Below, piece by piece: positions 59,771 through 64,000 of a stretch of DNA of 64,000 nt. This DNA is from Neckera pumila (taxonomy: Eukaryota; Streptophyta; Bryopsida; Hypnales; Neckeraceae). The translations under genes and the position numbers were made by a program. A model generated the notes under the pieces. The model searched no databases, was not told where the DNA came from, and saw only the letters and a program-made list of their open reading frames with translations. Position 1 is the stretch's first letter, and every line of letters begins with the position of its first letter. The stretch spans positions 9,376,520 to 9,440,519 of the forward strand of contig OZ018409.1 in the NCBI GenBank assembly GCA_963969595.1. The letters run 5' to 3'.

Positions 59771-62700
59771 TTATATTAAAAAACTGAATTTTCTAGGATC
59801 ATGGTGTGGTATGTTTAGATTTGGGTATGGCGCTATGAAGTCAAATTCTTTGTAAGTAAGAATTTGTGTTCTTGTATTATGGTATATATTTTCCAACCTT
59901 TGTATAAAATCTGCCTTTCTTAATGTCAATGGAAAATTTGAATGTTGGTTACAAAGGAATTCCAACCATGCATCCTTGATCTTACAAAAAAATCTTTTGT
60001 CAAAGTCTGTCAAGTCCATCAATGCTTCCTCAAATATGGATTGATTTTGAATAAAAAAATGGGCTATAATTTTAGTACTTCCATGACTATTATTTGCTGG
60101 AGGTCTAAATGGTTTGATTAATAATTCATTGGCAAAAAATGCTTTGTGTTGGATTATAATCATGTGGTAGAATCGAACCACATACTGGATTATATAACAT
60201 ACTGGGGATGTTGTGTATGCTTCGATGATACATTTGTCTACTCAAGTGTCCCCTATATGCCACATAAATGTTAATAGTTCTTTTAATTCCAGGGTGTCTT
60301 TTTGCCAAATGCTTCTAAATTCTTGCTTGTTGATTATATACTTGTATGTAAGATGGAATAGTCCCTCCATTCCCAAAAATAGTTTATTTGTTATTTTGTA
60401 GTGCTGTCTTATAGAGACTGGTGGATAAGCAAAATAGTGAATATTTTGTAATATTTTTGAAAATTTTCTTATGTTCTTCTTGAGAAAGAGATTGGAATTG
60501 TTTTAGGTTTACTCGTGATGATGCTTTGTCCGTAATCTTAGATGTAATCAAATTTTTGTTTCGAGCGATGGTTGCTTTTCTCGGGTTCATATTTTGTAGT
60601 TGTTGCAGGATTATACAAGTGACTTTATGAGATGTTTGTTCAGCGCAAAGAGCCATTTTTAACCTTTTTTTATTTCAAATCTTAATTGTTGATTTTCTTC
60701 ACGTAACCCGAAGTCTTGTTGTGTTTTAGACTCTTGTTCCTTAATGCATATTGCGTTATGTTTCATGTATTTTTGAGCTCCTATTTCTTCAAGAAATTTT
60801 GGTACTTGTTTCTATGATAAGTCTGTCCGTCGTGTTTTGCTGATTATAATGTCTTTTTCCTTTATTCTCTTGGTCTACTCATCCTTTGGACCTATCTCTT
60901 CTTTGGCATTTGTATTAGGATTTGTCAACCCTAATTTTTCTTGTGTAATGTCGTTGTCGAAGAAGTCTGCAGTGGTCCTGGAATTCTGGACCCTCTTGGA
61001 TTTTGCTCCGTGTCTTCTTCGGAGATGATTTGGTAATCTTCGGGACAGGTTGTCGATGTTGGTTTCCCTTGTTCGTCCTTCGCGGCCCTTGTCTCCGTTG
61101 TTGTCTTGTCCTTCGCAGCTACTGTCCCTGTCTCCTTCGCTGTTTTTGTTGCTACAATGTTTGCTTGCGATGGTGCTCTCCTCTTGTTGCTCCAATCGTT
61201 GTGGCCTTGGTCCTCTTCCATTTTGGGTTTATTATTCTTTGTGCCTGTTTCGTCCCCTTTGTCGTCTTTTACTTTGTATTTCTCAGCTTTGTGTTCGTTG
61301 TTGTGGTTCTTGTTGCGATTGTTGTTGTGGTATTGTCCTGCTTCTTCAGTTTCTTTATCTGCTGGGGCGCTCCATTTGGTTCTTTTGGTGTTGGTGCTCA
61401 GAGCTCTTTCTGTCGCTTTCCTTGGCCTCTACTGTTTGGTCGCGGTGTTCTTCACAGTGTTGCTAGCTTTGATTGCGGTTTCTTCTCTGGTGTGCTCGGT
61501 GTCCTTAGCTGCAGAGGTGACTTCATCGGAGGTTGCTTCGCCGGCTTTGTTCATGGCGTCATCAAGATCTTGGGTATCCTGCGCATCATCACTAGCCTTG
61601 TTTTTGGCATCGGCGAATAGCCACTCTTTCACGTTATACATGTGAGCTTTCTTTGCTGTTTATTTAGTATGTATGCAAGTTTGTATTTCCTTACCTTTGA
61701 GTGCTTTTTGTATCTTGTTTTGTAATTCAAGATCTTGATTATGTCTGGTTATTTTGTTGATCTTTTCTTCTTTTTTGTTGTGAGTGTCCTCATTGTTATC
61801 TTCTTTGCGCTTGCCGTGTCCAAGTTTTTGTGTCCGTTCTTCTACTATTGCTCTGTGTGGCTTTGATATGTTTGTCCTTTTGGCTGCCTCTGCAAATTGT
61901 GTCATGACTGCTGGTTCTGTTGAAGCTTTTGCAAAGTCATCATCGGTGTCGAAGTTTTCTCTTCCAACACTGTTGGTTGTTTAACTAACATTGCAGCATC
62001 AATACGTGCCTTGCTTTCCTTCCAATATTGTCTGTTTTTGTTTTTAGTGTTGGAGTTGGCAATTTCTTTTTTTTCTTGAAATATTTGTGTATATGTTTCA
62101 TCACTTTCCAATTTTCCATACTATCATTGGAAGTTTCTAACTTGAAAACTATTGTTGTAGGTATCTCTTTCACTTCTATAGAGCTAGCCATTATTTCCGG
62201 GAGCTTAAGTTGTAGAGTCAAATTTTTGATAACTTTTGCCCTTTTTTATAGCTTGTAAAGTTGCTTTAGATAATGGGGAGAGTAGCGGTATTTTTCCTAA
62301 CTTAGGTGTTACATCAATTTGAATGTTTTTAGATGGAGCTATGGTACTTGTTTCTAATACCAAGAGCCTTATTTGTATTCCTAGTCTTGTGTGAATTACA
62401 ACTGGCTTGAGGCCTTGTATTTCTAATTTTATTCTTTGCAACTCATAGTGTAAATGTAATTTGAATATTTCTATCCAATCTACTATCTCTCCTCTCATTG
62501 CTTGTTGCATCAGTTGCATCATTGCCCAAGGAATTTATCTTGTTTTCTATTTGAGACTGAAAGCTGAATCTAAGAATTTTATAGTTGTTTTAGTTTCATC
62601 AGATTTGCACATGGCTGAGCTGCTGAGGTAAAAATTGTTGCTTTGCCAGTGGAGGATTTTGCAATAAGTAATTGGTTAGCATTTTTTTTGGTTGGCATGG

Positions 62701-63154
62701 GTGGAACGGGTTTAAGATGAAAGATGTTGGTGAATATTTTCCTAAATTTTTTTGGAATTATTTCATAGTTTTTGCCTTTGAAAATAGTGGATTTTGCTTC
62801 TACTTATACATTCAAGAGCACTTCTTGTACTATTTCTTTGAATATTTCTCCTTCCCATACAACTTGGATTGCAAAATCTAATAAGCTTATATTATTTAAA
62901 ATATTTTTTTATATTGAAGTAAGCCCATTCTTTGGTAGGATAACAGTTTGGAAATTGAATTCTGTATTTTCCATGTTTTCTCTCACAATCTTGCTCCGTA
63001 GTATTAAATAATTAGTTCCTACAATTGAAAATGCTCGAAATTGGAAGTGATGAAGGAAAAAGACTTTCAATAATTTCTCCTTCCAAGGTAATAACTTCCT
63101 TGAGGAAGTTGTGCTAACTTCCCATTTGCCTTTAACCCATAAAATTAAATTCAC
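59771..63154 (-). pseudogene. Decayed multi-part minus-strand coding unit, unidentified
   Basis: Minus-strand open segments follow each other from 63154 down: 63154-62909 (EFNFQTVILPKNG), then about 62880-62600 (VVWEGEIFKEIVQEVLLNVY), 62522-62205, about 62190-61660 (Lys/Glu-rich), 61641-60875 (acidic, Thr/Asp/Lys-rich), 60656-60384 and 60181-59771 (ALMDLTDFDKRFFCKIKDAW). Frames change and stops intervene. All the protein-like signal lies on one strand, which suggests one large decayed gene or element of roughly 1,100 codons. A virus- or retroelement-derived origin is possible, but no polymerase, protease or movement-protein motif could be identified. Confidence 0.3.
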
Positions 63155-64000
63155 ACTTGTGGTGGCTGGAAGTATGTTAGCCCTATTTATACATAATGAT
63201 GAATAGAGTAATGCACCCCTAGTCCACTTGTTAATTTATACTTGTTCCATTACATGAGATGGTTGTGAATCTTTATGCAAATAAGTAATAGTTAAATTTT
63301 TATTTTTATTTTCTACACTTTTTCGAGTAGTGTGACTTGTTTTATTCATTTTCATATGAAATTTGGTTAATTGTATAGTAGAGTTGTGCATAGTTTAATC
63401 CAATACTTGGTTTTTCTATATTTTGATCACAATGTTTTACTCTTCGGACCGTTACAACAACGCTAGAGTGTGAGCGGGGAGCAACGAGCGTTGAGCAATG
63501 AGTGATGAGTAATTAAATTTGAGTGCTCATTGCAAGGATTTTTACTAAAAACAGATATGTCAGAGTAATAAATAGTATTGTCAGACCCAAAAATTATAAT
63601 GTTAAAAACAAAAAAATTGAAGAAATGAAAAAAAAATTGGAATTTTTTTATTTAAAATAATCAATGTGGCAATAAAATACTGCATAAAAAGACATCCGGT
63701 CATCAATGTACAAATGAACTTCATCCATGTCATCCATTATTCATCCATCCAAGAAAAGCTTCATTTGCACAATATAGTACATGTCCTAGGAATAGAGAGT
63801 AATTATTTTAATTGTTTTTTTCAAAAACAAAAATTTTACAAAATCATTAAGATTTGCATTGTTGACCACAAACTTTGATAGCTATTTTGAGGTTGGTTTA
63901 GTGCTCCTCGGAATCAAATAGCACCCGTAAGGTTCATTTAGAGAATGGAACAACTAATCCTACATTGTAATTTGGCTACGATTTAGGGCTCCTTGGAACC
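63155..64000. other. Window end, no gene recognised
   Basis: AT-rich, non-coding. A short GTTGAGCAATGAGTGATGAG stretch near 63491 has a weak internal repeat (GAGCAA/GAGCGTTGAGCAA). No element terminus is visible at the right edge. Confidence 0.4.

Noticed and set aside
61003..61645. Plus-strand Cys/Val/Phe-rich ORFs as possible membrane proteins
   Set aside because: The hydrophobicity follows from T-rich sequence opposite a Lys/Glu-rich minus-strand frame. There is no start context or domain support.
59771..63154. Endogenous pararetrovirus (Caulimoviridae-like) insertion
   Set aside because: Considered because of the multi-ORF decayed layout, but no reverse transcriptase, protease, zinc-knuckle or movement-protein motif could be seen, so no such name is given.

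Overview
This window is nuclear DNA of a land plant. It is about 60% or more AT, its genes have many short GT-AG introns, and the long AT-rich spacers are full of small transposable elements. Four complete or near-complete spliced genes can be read. All four belong to families conserved across land plants. Telo-boxes of the plant type (AAACCCTAA) lie in and next to one of them. I cannot name the species. The AT-rich spacers and the gene set would fit a seed-free plant such as a lycophyte, fern or liverwort, but this is a weak guess.

Layout. 1-2.9 kb: end of a transposable element, small inverted repeats and the upstream region of the first gene. 2.9-9.4 kb (+): a 16-exon ABCG half-transporter of the ABCG24/ABCG28 type with a long Cys-rich N-terminal region. 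10.8-11.7 kb: a TTAA-flanked element. 13.4-14.9 kb (-): a degraded hAT-type transposase. 16.05-16.8 kb (-): a three-exon EAPP-family gene. 19.45-25.8 kb (-): a 15-exon DUF4091 (GH123-like) gene with several small elements in its introns. 26.7-28.2 kb: two more elements. 31.0-36.1 kb (+): a 10-exon subgroup-IIIf bHLH regulator (TT8/GL3 type) with a 15-nt micro-exon. 36.1-53 kb: essentially gene-free, with well-bounded small DNA transposons, a long foldback of about 580 bp, microsatellites and short tandem repeats. 54.3-63.2 kb: decayed, coding-like AT-rich sequence interrupted by a GC-richer insertion (55.57-58.88 kb). That insertion carries a long reading frame broken only by three TAG stops and is flanked by TTAGA on both sides.

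The four genes have unrelated roles and are not an operon: membrane transport, nuclear E2F-linked regulation, a putative carbohydrate-related protein, and transcriptional control of flavonoid or epidermal programmes. What unifies the window is a family of non-autonomous elements with TTAA flanks and CCCCTAAAGGACC-type ends, in at least a dozen copies of 0.2-0.95 kb. Copies or relatives lie in introns of three of the four genes. The TTAA target and CCC starts resemble piggyBac elements, which I know mainly from animals. This is the strongest candidate in the window for something little described in plants.
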